The position numbers and the translations under genes were made by a program. Under the pieces are notes generated by a model. That model saw only the letters and a list, made by a program, of their open reading frames with translations, was not told the DNA's origin and ran no database searches. A stretch of DNA of 64,000 bases from the NCBI GenBank assembly GCA_002336815.1, contig DDEU01000088.1:113287-177286 (forward strand), given 5' to 3'. Below are positions 36,601-46,750 of this stretch, piece after piece; the first letter of the stretch is position 1; the number at the start of each line of letters is the position of its first letter. This DNA comes from Chitinophagaceae bacterium UBA1946 (GTDB taxonomy: Bacteria; Bacteroidota; Bacteroidia; Chitinophagales; Chitinophagaceae).

Positions 36601-37796
36601 TGGAATTCTATTCCAACATAGCCCGTTGTATCTACATAATTATACTCTACCAGCAGGTTACTCAACACAGAAGCCAGTATCGCTTTGTAAGAGTTGCCGT
36701 TGCTCAATCCCATCCCCGGTATTACACCAGTTCTTTTAATGGTGCAATTGCGGATGGTAACATTGGAAGAACGGGCATTGTTAATGAAAAAGGCATTGCT
36801 GAGAATATCGCTGGTAGTACAACTTTCGATCAACAGGTTAGCCACTGTTTGTAAATTGATGGCCCCAACACCAGAGCTGGCGAAATCACAGTTTTGGATA
36901 TTGACAGATGTACTGTTAACACCATAAATGGCATTGGCATTTGATCCTTCAAACGCCAGGTTATTAATATGAATGTAGTTTTTTGAATTAAGATTGAGCA
37001 GGGTATCAATGCAACTCACTTTTACTGAATAAGCCGACGGCAATGCTGTACCGAAGTACATTTGAAGGATTTTCGTACTGCCATTAAAATACCATTCTCC
37101 CAACCTGTCAAGCGTTCTTGGATCGTTTTGAAAAAAATACCCAAAGCCGTTACTGCAATCATAGGTTGACCCGTTGGTATTGGTATAAGTAATCGTACCG
37201 GCACTATGGCCGGTGATCTTACACCGATCGAGCACCCAAAGTTTTTTCCTGATCACTACTTCTGCCCCGGTCCAGTTAGTAGCGCTTGTCAATTCATTGT
37301 CTGTGATACTGGTACTTCCTGAAAATGATTCATAGTTCAAAAATCCTCCATTGGCCTCGTCTGCATTAGGAAATCTTCCCAATGCCTGCGGCACATTGTT
37401 AAGGGTTACCATGTTAAGACTACTTTTTGCACCGGGCACTGATACCTGGTAAATACCAGCACCGGTGGTGGTCCATGCCGTGGGATTGACAAAGCCGGAA
37501 ATTACAGGCTTTGCTCCTGTTCCGTAAGCACTGATAACAACAGGTTTGATGCTTGTGCCCGAAATATTTACAACTATAGCTCCATAAAAAGTATCACCCC
37601 TCCTGAAGAGGATACTGTCACCGGCAGTCATGCTGGAGAAAGCGCTGTTTACTTTACTGATGGTTTGCCATGCAGCAGCAGGGGAAAGTCCGGTGTTGGC
37701 ATTATTGCCGGTAGCCGATACGTAGTAATTTTTTGCATTCACCTGGCATGCCAGCGCAAAAAAGACAAGGAGGAAAAAAAGGATGCGGTTTCTCAT
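33663..37796 (-). CDS. Giant T9SS-exported beta-helix protein with SprB-type repeats
   Basis: A 1,377-residue exported protein. Signal peptide (RILFFLLVFFALACQVNA), then an N-terminal right-handed beta-helix (NYYVSATGNNANTGLSPAAA, 'ISGTSIKPVVISAYGTGAKP', many 'NV.I.NN.V' turns) to about residue 600, as in polysaccharide lyases and glycan-binding proteins. Next is a beta-sandwich (KKYVLRFSTYG ... FDNIQFYEVDA), then four SprB-type repeats marked by A/L-x-GG-x-APYTG. The third is interrupted by a second copy of the beta-sandwich (KNYVLKFTTLG ... IDNIAFFEID). A type A T9SS sorting domain ends the protein (QLAAYPNPTNSSFTLE). Catalytic residues of a lyase cannot be assigned. Divergent from the 2,709-aa gene. 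Confidence 0.85.
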   Translation of the reverse strand: MRNRILFFLLVFFALACQVNAKNYYVSATGNNANTGLSPAAAWQTISKVNSAFSSMTAGDSILFRRGDTFYGAIVVNISGTSIKPVVISAYGTGAKPVISGFVNPTAWTTTGAGIYQVSVPGAKSSLNMVTLNNVPQALGRFPNADEANGGFLNYESFSGSTSITDNELTSATNWTGAEVVIRKKLWVLDRCKITGHSAGTITYTNTNGSTYDCSNGFGYFFQNDPRTLDRLGEWYFNGSTKILQMYFGTALPSAYSVKVSCIDTLLNLNSKNYIHINNLAFEGSNANAIYGVNSTSVNIQNCDFASSGVGAINLQTVANLLIESCTTSDILSNAFFINNARSSNVTIRNCTIKRTGVIPGMGLSNGNSYKAILASVLSNLLVEYNYVDTTGYVGIEFQGSNVTIKNNVVNHFNFVKDDAGGIYSYASGTDADPGTIYTNRVIKENIVMNGIGALNGRTGTTLYATGIYLDGRTMNVDVLNNTVFNHPRGGIHSNNPNNVNIKGNTSFNNLNAVSIFRWAWGGISNLAIKNNIFYPKTSSQRSFYYTNSGLNEPVTNTIQNALQSLGDLDSNYYNMINPVGFNSEVYATTGGSLIPTTPLSIDGWKAFTGNDSLSKQPVKSIVPYKINSLIGINKFANGVFTAGISGLTVFGANATAVWDNSGKISGGSLKVSVTNPVANKYVMVHSPMGAMSVAKKYVLRFSTYGTTAQGMVRAYIRQTISPYTNLTPIQVKSFGVGRKDHEFLFSAPISNAGGSFVIELEQNSGVTYFDNIQFYEVDATVYDTEAQLLFEYNDSRVAKTITLNGLYTDVKGNPYTNTTVTLQPYTSIILVKDTAARAPLNVNVTYVPVKCFGDNSTATVSATGGTAPYTGTGTFIVKAGLFTFTVHDAAGDSASVTINVNQPQFPLSVSASAEVITELGGSTTVTVAATGGTAPYTGAGSFTVTAGTYTYTVTDANGCTASTTISVTDANGPLVATVDKTSVDFNCYGDSANVNIGALGGSAPYTGTGSKMIAAGKGSLKLSFTSSISGANTLLNYMVGSISSTKNYVLKFTTLGTTATGKLKASIRKSGSPYTVLTAKQSAIYGSARKDHEFRFVAPQTETAASFLIEIDQSSGPTYIDNIAFFEIDSTGALRGDNKYNGQFEKNISTVFVYSSNNNHSATWDTTGKIASTYYFTVKDSLNASAVVTVTTSQPAAPLKATAVSTAIPATGGTATITVTATGGTAPYTGTGSFTVTAGVYNYTVTDARGCTSRVTITASTTASTSARPATTGATVKTASAERLNTGSSTNDKPQLLQLAAYPNPTNSSFTLEAQGGTNEKIAIMVYGFDGRGVYQAIGNSNSRYNIGSNFMPGVYIVKVMQGPVTKMIKVVKAGN

Positions 37797-38538
37797 TTCT
37801 TAGTTGGACTTTTTTTGTCAATTGATCTGTGAAGGCAATCAACAGTGTTTATAACAATTCGTCTCACGCATTTAATAATTACTGGTCAAATGAGTTTTGC
37901 CAAACCAGTATTTCGGCTTAGCAAATAACACATCATAAAATGTAGTGCTTAAAAGCGGTAAGAGGTATTGAAATAAATTGCTTAGTATAACAGTGGTTCC
38001 GGACGGGGACTTTGAATGAAACGTATTTGAAGATCGAATCAAAAAAATTTCAAATAAACAGTCTCAGGAAATTTTCAAATAATATGCCAAACAGGCGCTT
38101 AAACCGGTTACCGACATCATATTTATCCACAAAGAAATTAACATCACTTATTGCGAAATGAAAAACATCCTTTTATCAAAAAAAATGTGGAAAACTTAGG
38201 TAAATGACCGTTTACTCAGTCTGTAGAAAACACTACACGTATCCCCGTAAAATCGTCTCAAAAATATAAATGAAAAAAATGTAGCGCCAGCAGGCTTTAT
38301 ATCTGGTTATCTGCCATTTGAGACAATAGGTCCGCCGCCTGCCAGGTTCACATAGAAGTTGATTTTAAACTGATCTTTCCAAATTCTGTAATTTTTTTCT
38401 GCCAGAAAATTCGCTTTAATAACCCCTCATTAGACCAGGTTACATAATAAATAATACTAAACTACGTTTTAACCGGTTGGTAGTGATGACTTTATTGGCA
38501 TCATTGTCTTTTATCCAAGTTTAATATCCATTAGAACC
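37797..38538. other. 742-bp intergenic region between two divergent giant secreted-protein genes
   Basis: AT-rich, with no convincing ORF, tRNA or terminator. It contains near-promoter matches (seven of eight to TAnnTTTG) but no exact one next to either start. The 8-bp palindrome AACCGGTT occurs twice (38102-38109 and 38471-38478), both preceded by T/A-rich sequence, and could be a regulator site. Otherwise I see nothing in it. Confidence 0.5.
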
Positions 38539-41500
38539 ATGAGCTCATTAACAAAAGCACCTGTTTTTAAATGTTGCGGTACTATCCACACCGGCAGCAT
38601 TTTGTCAACTTCAAAGAGAGTGTTGCCATTACTGGCCATGCTTATCCTTTTTGCTGCAAACGGCATCGCACAAACCACCGTTTTTTCCCAAAATTTCAGT
38701 AGTTCAACCACTGTTGCCAGTTATGTAAGTCTCATACCCAACAGCGGCCAGTTCGATGCTGTTACCACCGCAGGTTCCAATACCGTGTCCATCACAGGCG
38801 GGGCCCTGCGTTTTACAAGAGGGAATAACACATCAAGCTTTACGAGGTCAGCTAATTTTAGTCCCACCCCTACTGCGCTGGTTTATTCTTTTAGCCTGAA
38901 TATATCAGGTACGGGCGGCAATCAAAATTCCGCAGCAACCTTTCAGGTAGGAAGCGGCTACAGCATCCTTACCAATGGAGTTGAAACCAATGCCAACACT
39001 TACGCACAGTTTGGCATCGATTTCAGGGGCAGTAATGCCAATTTCAGGGTCAGGGATATTAACAATAACAATGTTGGAAATAACTATGCGGTCGGTTCTT
39101 CCTATACCGTTACATGGGCCATGAATAATTCAGGTTCAACACTGAGTTATATTGCACCAACCGGTGCGGTTGAAACTGTTGCGAATGACAGAATGGATAT
39201 ATGGATCGGCACCACCAAAGAATTTGATGATGTTACTGTACAAACCACTACAGGCTCCTTACAGGATCTGAAGTTCGCCTATGTTGCAGGTACCGGTAAC
39301 ATCGACATCGATAACATTAATATTTACTCGATCAATCCCTTCATCACTGTTCAGCCTTCTGCAGCGTCAGGATGCGTAGGGAGTTCAGCCAGCATGAGTG
39401 TTACAGCTACCGGCACTTCTCTTTCTTATCAATGGAAAAAAGCAGGTGTGGCATTGAGTAACGGCGGCAGTATTTCCGGCGCTACCTCCTCTACCCTAAG
39501 CATTAATCCCTTAGTTGCGGGAGATGCTGCGGCGAACTACACTGTTGAAGTGACTTCTTCAGGTGGATATACCGCTGTTTCTAACAATACCGCTTTAACC
39601 GTAAATGCTCTGCCTACCATAACCGCTGCCAGTGCGGCCTCAAACGTATGTAACAGCGCCATCGCACAAAATGCAGGGTTAACTTACAGCGCTACCACCA
39701 ATAGCCCAACAAGCTATACTATTACATGGGATGGAACAGCACTTGCAGCCGGGTTGGTAAACCTTGGCAGCACGGCACTGCCGGCAAGTCCGCTCAATGT
39801 ACCGGTAGCTGCAGGTGTAGGGTCAGGCACTTATAACGGCACCTTAAAAGTAACCAATGCTGCCGGTTGCACGAGTACGGGTAACGCTTTTACAGTAACA
39901 GTGAATGCCCTGCCAACGATCACAGGTACCTTAACAGCCTGCGTTGGCTCTACCACTGCATTAACTGGTTCAGGAACACCTGCGGCTTCCAACCCATGGG
40001 TTTCGGCCAGCCCGGCTGTAGCCACTGTTAATACTTCGGGCATTGTAACGGGAGTCAGCGCCGGCACAAGTGTTATTACCTATACCAATAACAATGGATG
40101 CAGCACTACTGCAACAGTTACTATAAATGCCGCCCCTGCTGTAACAGGAACTACTGTTTGTACAGGAGGAAGCGGCACTATCAGTTCTTCTGCAGCATGC
40201 GCAGTAGGTTCAACAGTGTCTAATGGACCAAATAATCCAGCTACAGCAACTAACAATACTTCAACTGGCAGCGGAGCCTGGACTACCCCGGGTAATATCA
40301 CTGCCACGGGAAGCCCGTATGCGACACAAAATCTTGCAGCAGGAGCTACTTCAAATTATCTTTCGGCATCCAACTACGGATTTGCCATACCGGCGGGAGC
40401 CACTATAAACGGTATTACAGTTACCATTAACCGCCAGGCCACTGGAACTACAAGGATCAATGATGATATCGTACGACTTGTAAAAGGCGGCGTCATTACA
40501 GGTAATGACCTCTCTACAGGCGCATCCTGGCCAAATAGCTTTTTTAGCACTACTACTTTTGGTGGCAGCAGCAATCTTTGGGGATCCACCTGGACGCCTG
40601 CAGATATTAATGCCGCCAATTTTGGCGTGGTGCTTTCAGCAGTAAGCAGTTCCGGATTCGCAAGGCAAATAGATGTGGATTATATCCAGGTTACCATCAC
40701 CTATACAACTGCAGGTACGCTCAACTGGTACACTGTATCATCCGGAGGCAGTTCTATCGGAACAGGCACCCCGTTTAACCCGGTAGGCGTTGCCGGTTCA
40801 GGTTTGCCAAATACCAACACAGCAGGCACCACCACTTTTTATGCAGAATGTGCACTTGTTCCTGGTTGTCGTGGAGCAGCCAATTTTGTGATCACCACGC
40901 CTCCATCTATTACGGCGGCTGTAACTGCCGCAGATGTTTGCTCTGCAGGCACCGCACAAAATTCAACCCTCAGCTACAGTGCCACTTCAGGCACGCCAAC
41001 ACAATATGCCATTACCTGGGACGCTGCAGGCTTATCCGCCGGCCTCGTAAACATGAGCAATACGGCCATCACAACCAGTCCGCTCAGCATACCGGTTGCT
41101 GCCAATGCAGCAGCGGGTACTTATACCGGCACATTAACCGTAACAAGTGCGGCCGGTTGCACAAGTGCAGGCGTTACATTTACAATAACGATCAATCAAT
41201 CTCCTTCCATAACCCCGTCAGCAGCAGCAATTTCAAAATGCTTTAGCAGCAGCGGCCAAAGCGGCGTACTCAGTTACAGCGCCACAAGCGGTTCGCCTAC
41301 GCACTACTATATTAATTGGGATGCTGCAGCACTGGCCGCCGGTTTGGTGAACTACCCGACATCCACGCTCTACACCAGTCCTTTACTTTTCAGTTTAGCA
41401 GGTGGTGCAGGTGCAGGTGGCGGAACTTATAATGGCACTTTGTTTGTTAGCGCAGCCAATGGCTGTTCCGGATCCAGCGCCTTTACCCAAACCATCGGTG

Positions 41501-44500
41501 CCATTCCAACGATCAGCAACAGTGCAGCCGCTGCATCAAGATGTTATAACAGCAGCGCACAAACGAGTTCATTAACTTATAGTGCCACTACAGGTACACC
41601 CATTTTATATTCAATAACCTGGGATGCTACCGCTCAATCTGCAGGACTTGTAAACCTTGGTTTAACGGCTTTAACAGCAGGCCAGGTAAATGTTCCCATC
41701 GCAGCAGGGGTTGGTACAGGTACGTACAATGGCGTGATAAAAGTTATGAGTGCTATTGGATGCCTTTCGTCCGGAAGCGCCTTTACCCTAACCATTACAG
41801 GTGGTGCAGGACCGGTGATGACAAGCGCTGCGACCGCAAGCGTTTGTTCCGGCAGCACTTTCAGCATCCCTCTTACAAGCGACATTGCTTCCACTTATGC
41901 CTGGATAGCAACTGATAATACCAGTGTAACAGGAGAAAGCCTTAGCACGCAAACAACAGGTACCTTAAGCAATACACTTACCATCAGCTCCGGCACTATT
42001 AATCAAACAGTTAATTATACGGTTACCCCAACTTCTTCCGGGGGGTGTGTAGGTACTCCGCAAACCGTAGCTGTAACAGTGAACGTATTGCCTTCTATAA
42101 CAGCAGCAGCTGCTACTGCAGCCAGGTGTTTTAGTGCTACATCACAAACAACCACCTTAACCTATAGTGCCACTACAAATAGCCCTAACCGTTACTCCAT
42201 CACCTGGAATGCGACTGCACTTGCAGCTGGATTGGTGAACGTGAGCAATGCCGTATTACCTGCAAGCCAGATAACTATTTCGATCCCGGCGGGTGTTGTC
42301 AGCAATACCTACTCAGGTACTTTAACTGTTTCTAATAGCGTAACAGGCTGCAGCAGCGCATCCAATGCGTTTACCATGGCCATTGGTGCAGCACCATCCA
42401 TCACAACACAACCAGTGAATAAAACGGTTTGTGCAGGTGGTTCGGTAAGCTTCACCATTACAGCATCCGGAACAGGATTGACCTACCAGTGGAGAAAAGG
42501 AACTACCAATCTTTGTAACTGTGGCGCCAATTCCGGTGTAACCACAGCAACATTTACCATCAACCCTGCAGCAGCAGGAGATGCAGCAGCAAACTATAAC
42601 TGCGTTGTAACAAAAAGCGGCTGTACCAGTATCACGTCAGACTATGTAAGCCTTACCGTGAATGCCGCCGCCGTTACTCCATCAGCACCACCGAAAGACC
42701 TTGTTTTTCCGACAGTGGGAGCTACAAGCGTGCTGGCAAGTTTTACGCCGGGCGGAGATGCGACCAACCATCTAATCATCAGGACAAACACAAGTACGCC
42801 TCCTACCAATCCATCTAACGGCACCACGTATACGCAGGGAACTTCAGCCCTAACGGGTTATGTAGAATACACTGGTACCGGCACCAACTTTACGTCCAAT
42901 GGATTAACACCGGGCACTACTTATTATTACTGGATATTTTCATACAACCTCAGTTCCTGCGGCACCAGTCCTGTTTACAATACTACAGCGGTTCTGTCTG
43001 GCAATGCAACCACAGCCACAGTAGTTGCATGCGGCACCGTAACTACCTTGTATTGGGGTGGCCTGGGTTCGGGACTTACGGGAGCAACTACTGGCACGGA
43101 TTTCAACACAGCATCAAACTGGTCTACCTCCAGCAGCAGTTATGTAGCTTCACCGGCTGCACCATCACAGTGTAACAATGTTTCGATGAATTTAACCGGG
43201 GGTGCAACCATTATGCTTAGCAGCAGTGCTGAAGTATATGGACTAACATTCACTATATCGGGAAATACCAGAACAGCTATCCTGAGCGCTAATGGAAATA
43301 TACTTACGGTGAACAGCAACGCCGTGATCGATGTTTTGAGTGGCAATACGAATACTAATATCTATATCGGCGAATATGGCGCAGGGGCAGGAATAGTTGA
43401 CTTCAAGGCAAACTTCAGGATTGGTGAAACCTACTTTGCCGGCGCACCCAATATTCCAAAATCTCATATCGTAGGAAACGTGAGCAGTAAGATCATTTTC
43501 CGGGGAGATGTGCTTTTCGGCAGAACGGCCAGGTTTATACTTCCCGGATCTGTTGGCTATCCACCCACCTATCCTATTGCTGCACCCGGCCCCGGCACTA
43601 CACCCGGTACACTTGAGTTTGACGGTATCGGCTTACAGCAGGTATTATGGAATAACAATGCTTTTTACGATTGCTTCTACAATATCGTGATCGGTAACCA
43701 GAACAAACCGTATGTAAAACACGTAACAGGAACGTATACCCCGGACAATATCCTGAATAACTTCACCATTAATGATGGATGTACTGTTGACCTTGGCACC
43801 AGCCAGTGGATCAGGGAAAGCCAGGGCGGTACCTTTACCATGAATGGTTCTGCAAAATTGATCCTGGGTAACAATCAAAATATTCAAAGTAACTGTGGTA
43901 CAGGATGCCATACGGGTGTAACCGTTGCAGGAAGCAACTTCCCCGGAGGTTTTACTACCATGAATATTTCTCCGAGCAGCACTATTGAATACAACGCCGA
44001 TAACAGCATGACCCAAACAGTTTTCGGTACACCTTCAGTCGGATCTTTAACCTATGGAAACCTGGTTCTTTCCAATGGCAGTGGCGCTGGAACTGCCTCC
44101 AAGATATCCACCTCTACCATCAACGTAGCAGGCACTACTACCATCAGCGATAAAACGACCATGACGATGGGAGCAGGAATTGTTACCGATGGAGATGTAA
44201 TGGTTAATAGTGGTGGAAGGTTAAACTGCGCTACCAACGTTGTTTCCGGCACCGGTTCCTTTAACCTGTTAAGTGGAGGTACCCTGAGCATGGGGTCAAC
44301 TGCAGGCATTACGGCTTCGGGTGCAACCGGAAATATACAGACAGATACAAGAAGCTTCGACATCGGCGGCAATTATATTTACAGCGCTTCCTCAGCCCAG
44401 GCAACTGGCAGCGGGTTACCTGTAACCGTGAATGACCTTACCATTTCTAATGCGGCTGGTGTAACCATGTATCCTGCATCCGTTAATTACACTGTTGCAG

Positions 44501-46668
44501 GCAATCTGGTGCTGAACTCAGGCGCATTATTGATAAATGGCGATTCACTTACCATCAACAACCTGCAGCGGGTAAGCGGCACACTAACAGGATCGGCTAC
44601 CTCCAGTGTAGGTATTTCCGGCACCAGTGTTCCTTTATTCTTTACCAGCGGGGGAAGAACACTTAAAAATCTCTTTCTCAACAGCGGCGCTTCTGCCGAT
44701 CTGCAAACACCGCTCTCCATTACGGCAGGCAGCAGTGCCGGTGCTGTATCGGTTGCAAGCGGTGCCACGCTCAATACTTACGACAACCTTACGTTGAAAT
44801 CTGATGCCAATGGTACAGCCAGGGTAGGCCAGATACCGGAAGATGGTTCGGGCAATGCACTGGGATATATTACCGGCAATGTAATGATCGAAAGATTTAT
44901 TCCTGCAAAAAGAGGATGGAGAATGCTTGCATTGCCGGTTAGTACAACCGGGGCTCCTACCATCAACGACGCACTGCAGGAAGGGGTTGTAAATTCGGAC
45001 CTTATATATGCCAATAACCAGAACCCTAACCCTGGCTATGGGATTCATATCAGTGGCTCAAGTCCTTCACTCGGATTTGATCCTACACCTTTAAACAATG
45101 CTTCACTACTCACCTTTACGAGATCATCCGGCGCATGGACTGGTATTTCAAATACCCTAACCACCACCGTAAGAGATTATGAAGGATACATGGTGTTTGT
45201 AAGAGGAAACAGGGCTACCAACCTAAACCTCAACACAAGTGCCGCAACGTCAACAACAGTATTAAGAGTATTGGGCAACCTGCGCACTGGACGACAAACG
45301 ATCAGTCTGCCGGGCGGTACGGGTGCCTACAGCGTGATCGGCAACCCATTTGCATCCACCATGGATTTCAGGTCCGTTACTACCAGCGGCTCCGTAAGCG
45401 CCAAAAATTTTGTACTCTGGGACCCTGCACTAACGGGAACGTTTGGGGTAGGCGCCTACCAGTATTTTACAAGAAGCGGTGGTGCAGGCAGTGATTACAA
45501 GGTATTCCCGGGTGGAGGAAGCTATGGAGTTTCCGGTACGGTGAACAATTACATACAGTCAGGCCAGGCCTTCCTGATCCAGAACGCCGGCGCAGGTAAC
45601 GTGATCATTGGTGAAGCTGCCAAAGCAACACCCAGCAGCAGTACAGTTTTCAGGCCTATGCCAAACAACACCGGTGCACAGATAAGTGTACTTCTCTCTT
45701 CGGTAGAAGCAGACAGCAGCACCACGCTGCTCGATGGAGGACTGATGATGTACGGGGATGATTTTTCAGACAGCCTCGAACTGGAAGATGCCAGGAAGCT
45801 TTTCAACAATTCGGAAAATTTTGGTATCAATAAAGCAGGGGCCATTTACCAGATCGAAAAAAGACAGCATATCAACGACACTGATACGATACAATACAAT
45901 ATCAAATCAATGAAGTTGAAAAACTACCAGCTTGCAATAAATGCTGATAACATCGATGCGGCCGGAATGATCGCCTATCTTAAAGATGGCTACAGCAATA
46001 CAGAAACAATCTTAACCCCCAACAACACTACAATTTATCCTTTCAGTGTTACGGCAGATGTGAATTCAAAAATGTCAGACAGGTTTAAGATCTATTTCAG
46101 GCACGCCACTGTATTGCCGGTAACCTTCACTGCTGTAAATGCTTACCGAAGCAAGAATGCTGTTAACGTAGAATGGAAAGTAGAAAGCGAGATCAACATT
46201 GATCACTACGAAGTAGAACGTTCGGCTGACGGTATTAACTTTACAAAACAATTTGTACATACCGGTGTAAGCAATAATAACAGCAACAACAGCTATCAGT
46301 GGGTAGACGCATTGCCAATACATGGCCTTAACTATTTCCGCATCAGGAGTGTTGACAACAACGGTCATTCGAAGTATTCCAATATTGCCAAACTGTATTT
46401 TGGAAAAGATGCCGTGGGCACAGCCGTTTTCCCTAACCCGGTGGTGGATGGCAAGATCAACATTTACTTTACGGAGCAATTACCCGGCGAGTACAATGTA
46501 CGACTGTTTAACTCCAGTGGGCAGTTAATGCAATCAGCTAAACTACAACAGGCTTCGGCCAATGGCTCAGCCAGCTTAACACTTGACAACACGATCGTTC
46601 ATGGCAATTACATTCTCGAAATCGTGAAGCCGGATCAATCAAAAGAACACATTAATATTCTTTATTAA
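38539..46668 (+). CDS. 2,709-aa T9SS-exported multidomain surface protein
   Basis: Largest gene of the window. The N-terminus is long before the hydrophobic signal (VLPLLAMLILFAANGIAQ, residues about 28-45), so the true start may be Met34 or so. Order: N-terminal jelly-roll-like domain (to about 270), Ig-like domain (FITVQPSAASGCVG), first of five ~100-residue PKD-like repeats with 'TYSATTNSP...YTITW..TALAAGLVN...GTYNGTL.V....GC', a bacterial Ig-2-like domain, a linker with a beta domain, repeats two to five with another PKD-like domain between four and five, a second Ig-like domain, a fibronectin III-like domain (about 1380-1480), a beta-rich stack, and a C-terminal third paralogous to the protein at 9,236. 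It ends in a T9SS type A sorting domain (AVFPNPVVDGKINIYF). Likely surface adhesin or polymer-binding protein. Confidence 0.85.
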   Translation: MSSLTKAPVFKCCGTIHTGSILSTSKRVLPLLAMLILFAANGIAQTTVFSQNFSSSTTVASYVSLIPNSGQFDAVTTAGSNTVSITGGALRFTRGNNTSSFTRSANFSPTPTALVYSFSLNISGTGGNQNSAATFQVGSGYSILTNGVETNANTYAQFGIDFRGSNANFRVRDINNNNVGNNYAVGSSYTVTWAMNNSGSTLSYIAPTGAVETVANDRMDIWIGTTKEFDDVTVQTTTGSLQDLKFAYVAGTGNIDIDNINIYSINPFITVQPSAASGCVGSSASMSVTATGTSLSYQWKKAGVALSNGGSISGATSSTLSINPLVAGDAAANYTVEVTSSGGYTAVSNNTALTVNALPTITAASAASNVCNSAIAQNAGLTYSATTNSPTSYTITWDGTALAAGLVNLGSTALPASPLNVPVAAGVGSGTYNGTLKVTNAAGCTSTGNAFTVTVNALPTITGTLTACVGSTTALTGSGTPAASNPWVSASPAVATVNTSGIVTGVSAGTSVITYTNNNGCSTTATVTINAAPAVTGTTVCTGGSGTISSSAACAVGSTVSNGPNNPATATNNTSTGSGAWTTPGNITATGSPYATQNLAAGATSNYLSASNYGFAIPAGATINGITVTINRQATGTTRINDDIVRLVKGGVITGNDLSTGASWPNSFFSTTTFGGSSNLWGSTWTPADINAANFGVVLSAVSSSGFARQIDVDYIQVTITYTTAGTLNWYTVSSGGSSIGTGTPFNPVGVAGSGLPNTNTAGTTTFYAECALVPGCRGAANFVITTPPSITAAVTAADVCSAGTAQNSTLSYSATSGTPTQYAITWDAAGLSAGLVNMSNTAITTSPLSIPVAANAAAGTYTGTLTVTSAAGCTSAGVTFTITINQSPSITPSAAAISKCFSSSGQSGVLSYSATSGSPTHYYINWDAAALAAGLVNYPTSTLYTSPLLFSLAGGAGAGGGTYNGTLFVSAANGCSGSSAFTQTIGAIPTISNSAAAASRCYNSSAQTSSLTYSATTGTPILYSITWDATAQSAGLVNLGLTALTAGQVNVPIAAGVGTGTYNGVIKVMSAIGCLSSGSAFTLTITGGAGPVMTSAATASVCSGSTFSIPLTSDIASTYAWIATDNTSVTGESLSTQTTGTLSNTLTISSGTINQTVNYTVTPTSSGGCVGTPQTVAVTVNVLPSITAAAATAARCFSATSQTTTLTYSATTNSPNRYSITWNATALAAGLVNVSNAVLPASQITISIPAGVVSNTYSGTLTVSNSVTGCSSASNAFTMAIGAAPSITTQPVNKTVCAGGSVSFTITASGTGLTYQWRKGTTNLCNCGANSGVTTATFTINPAAAGDAAANYNCVVTKSGCTSITSDYVSLTVNAAAVTPSAPPKDLVFPTVGATSVLASFTPGGDATNHLIIRTNTSTPPTNPSNGTTYTQGTSALTGYVEYTGTGTNFTSNGLTPGTTYYYWIFSYNLSSCGTSPVYNTTAVLSGNATTATVVACGTVTTLYWGGLGSGLTGATTGTDFNTASNWSTSSSSYVASPAAPSQCNNVSMNLTGGATIMLSSSAEVYGLTFTISGNTRTAILSANGNILTVNSNAVIDVLSGNTNTNIYIGEYGAGAGIVDFKANFRIGETYFAGAPNIPKSHIVGNVSSKIIFRGDVLFGRTARFILPGSVGYPPTYPIAAPGPGTTPGTLEFDGIGLQQVLWNNNAFYDCFYNIVIGNQNKPYVKHVTGTYTPDNILNNFTINDGCTVDLGTSQWIRESQGGTFTMNGSAKLILGNNQNIQSNCGTGCHTGVTVAGSNFPGGFTTMNISPSSTIEYNADNSMTQTVFGTPSVGSLTYGNLVLSNGSGAGTASKISTSTINVAGTTTISDKTTMTMGAGIVTDGDVMVNSGGRLNCATNVVSGTGSFNLLSGGTLSMGSTAGITASGATGNIQTDTRSFDIGGNYIYSASSAQATGSGLPVTVNDLTISNAAGVTMYPASVNYTVAGNLVLNSGALLINGDSLTINNLQRVSGTLTGSATSSVGISGTSVPLFFTSGGRTLKNLFLNSGASADLQTPLSITAGSSAGAVSVASGATLNTYDNLTLKSDANGTARVGQIPEDGSGNALGYITGNVMIERFIPAKRGWRMLALPVSTTGAPTINDALQEGVVNSDLIYANNQNPNPGYGIHISGSSPSLGFDPTPLNNASLLTFTRSSGAWTGISNTLTTTVRDYEGYMVFVRGNRATNLNLNTSAATSTTVLRVLGNLRTGRQTISLPGGTGAYSVIGNPFASTMDFRSVTTSGSVSAKNFVLWDPALTGTFGVGAYQYFTRSGGAGSDYKVFPGGGSYGVSGTVNNYIQSGQAFLIQNAGAGNVIIGEAAKATPSSSTVFRPMPNNTGAQISVLLSSVEADSSTTLLDGGLMMYGDDFSDSLELEDARKLFNNSENFGINKAGAIYQIEKRQHINDTDTIQYNIKSMKLKNYQLAINADNIDAAGMIAYLKDGYSNTETILTPNNTTIYPFSVTADVNSKMSDRFKIYFRHATVLPVTFTAVNAYRSKNAVNVEWKVESEINIDHYEVERSADGINFTKQFVHTGVSNNNSNNSYQWVDALPIHGLNYFRIRSVDNNGHSKYSNIAKLYFGKDAVGTAVFPNPVVDGKINIYFTEQLPGEYNVRLFNSSGQLMQSAKLQQASANGSASLTLDNTIVHGNYILEIVKPDQSKEHINILY
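39616..42395 (+). repeat. Five ~300-bp coding repeats (PKD-like domains)
   Basis: Approximate copies at 39,616-39,909, 40,907-41,205, 41,206-41,505, 41,506-41,805 and 42,092-42,395. Each encodes two cysteines near the ends and a conserved core 'SYSAT.G.P..Y.I.WD..AL.AGLVN'. Divergence between copies at the DNA level is high, so they are old duplications. Confidence 0.75.
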
Positions 46669-46692
46669 AATTATAAAAAGCAAACAGGTGTA

Positions 46693-46732
46693 AAACAGGA
46701 AAGCTGCCTTTTAAAGGGCAGCTTTCCTGTTT
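46693..46732. terminator. Bidirectional terminator
   Basis: 16-bp stem AAACAGGAAAGCTGCC (46693-46708) with GGCAGCTTTCCTGTTT (46717-46732), between the convergent 2,709-aa gene and the A-type Fe-S carrier gene. Confidence 0.9.
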
Positions 46733-46750
46733 ATAAAATATTTGAATTGT

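Noticed and set aside
33663..37796. Calling the beta-helix protein a polysaccharide lyase
   Set aside because: The fold looks right, but no catalytic Asp/Lys/Arg set can be identified by eye.
42600..42700. Frame break or gene boundary within the 8.1-kb gene
   Set aside because: The frame is continuous from 38,539 to 46,668 and domains follow one another without truncation.
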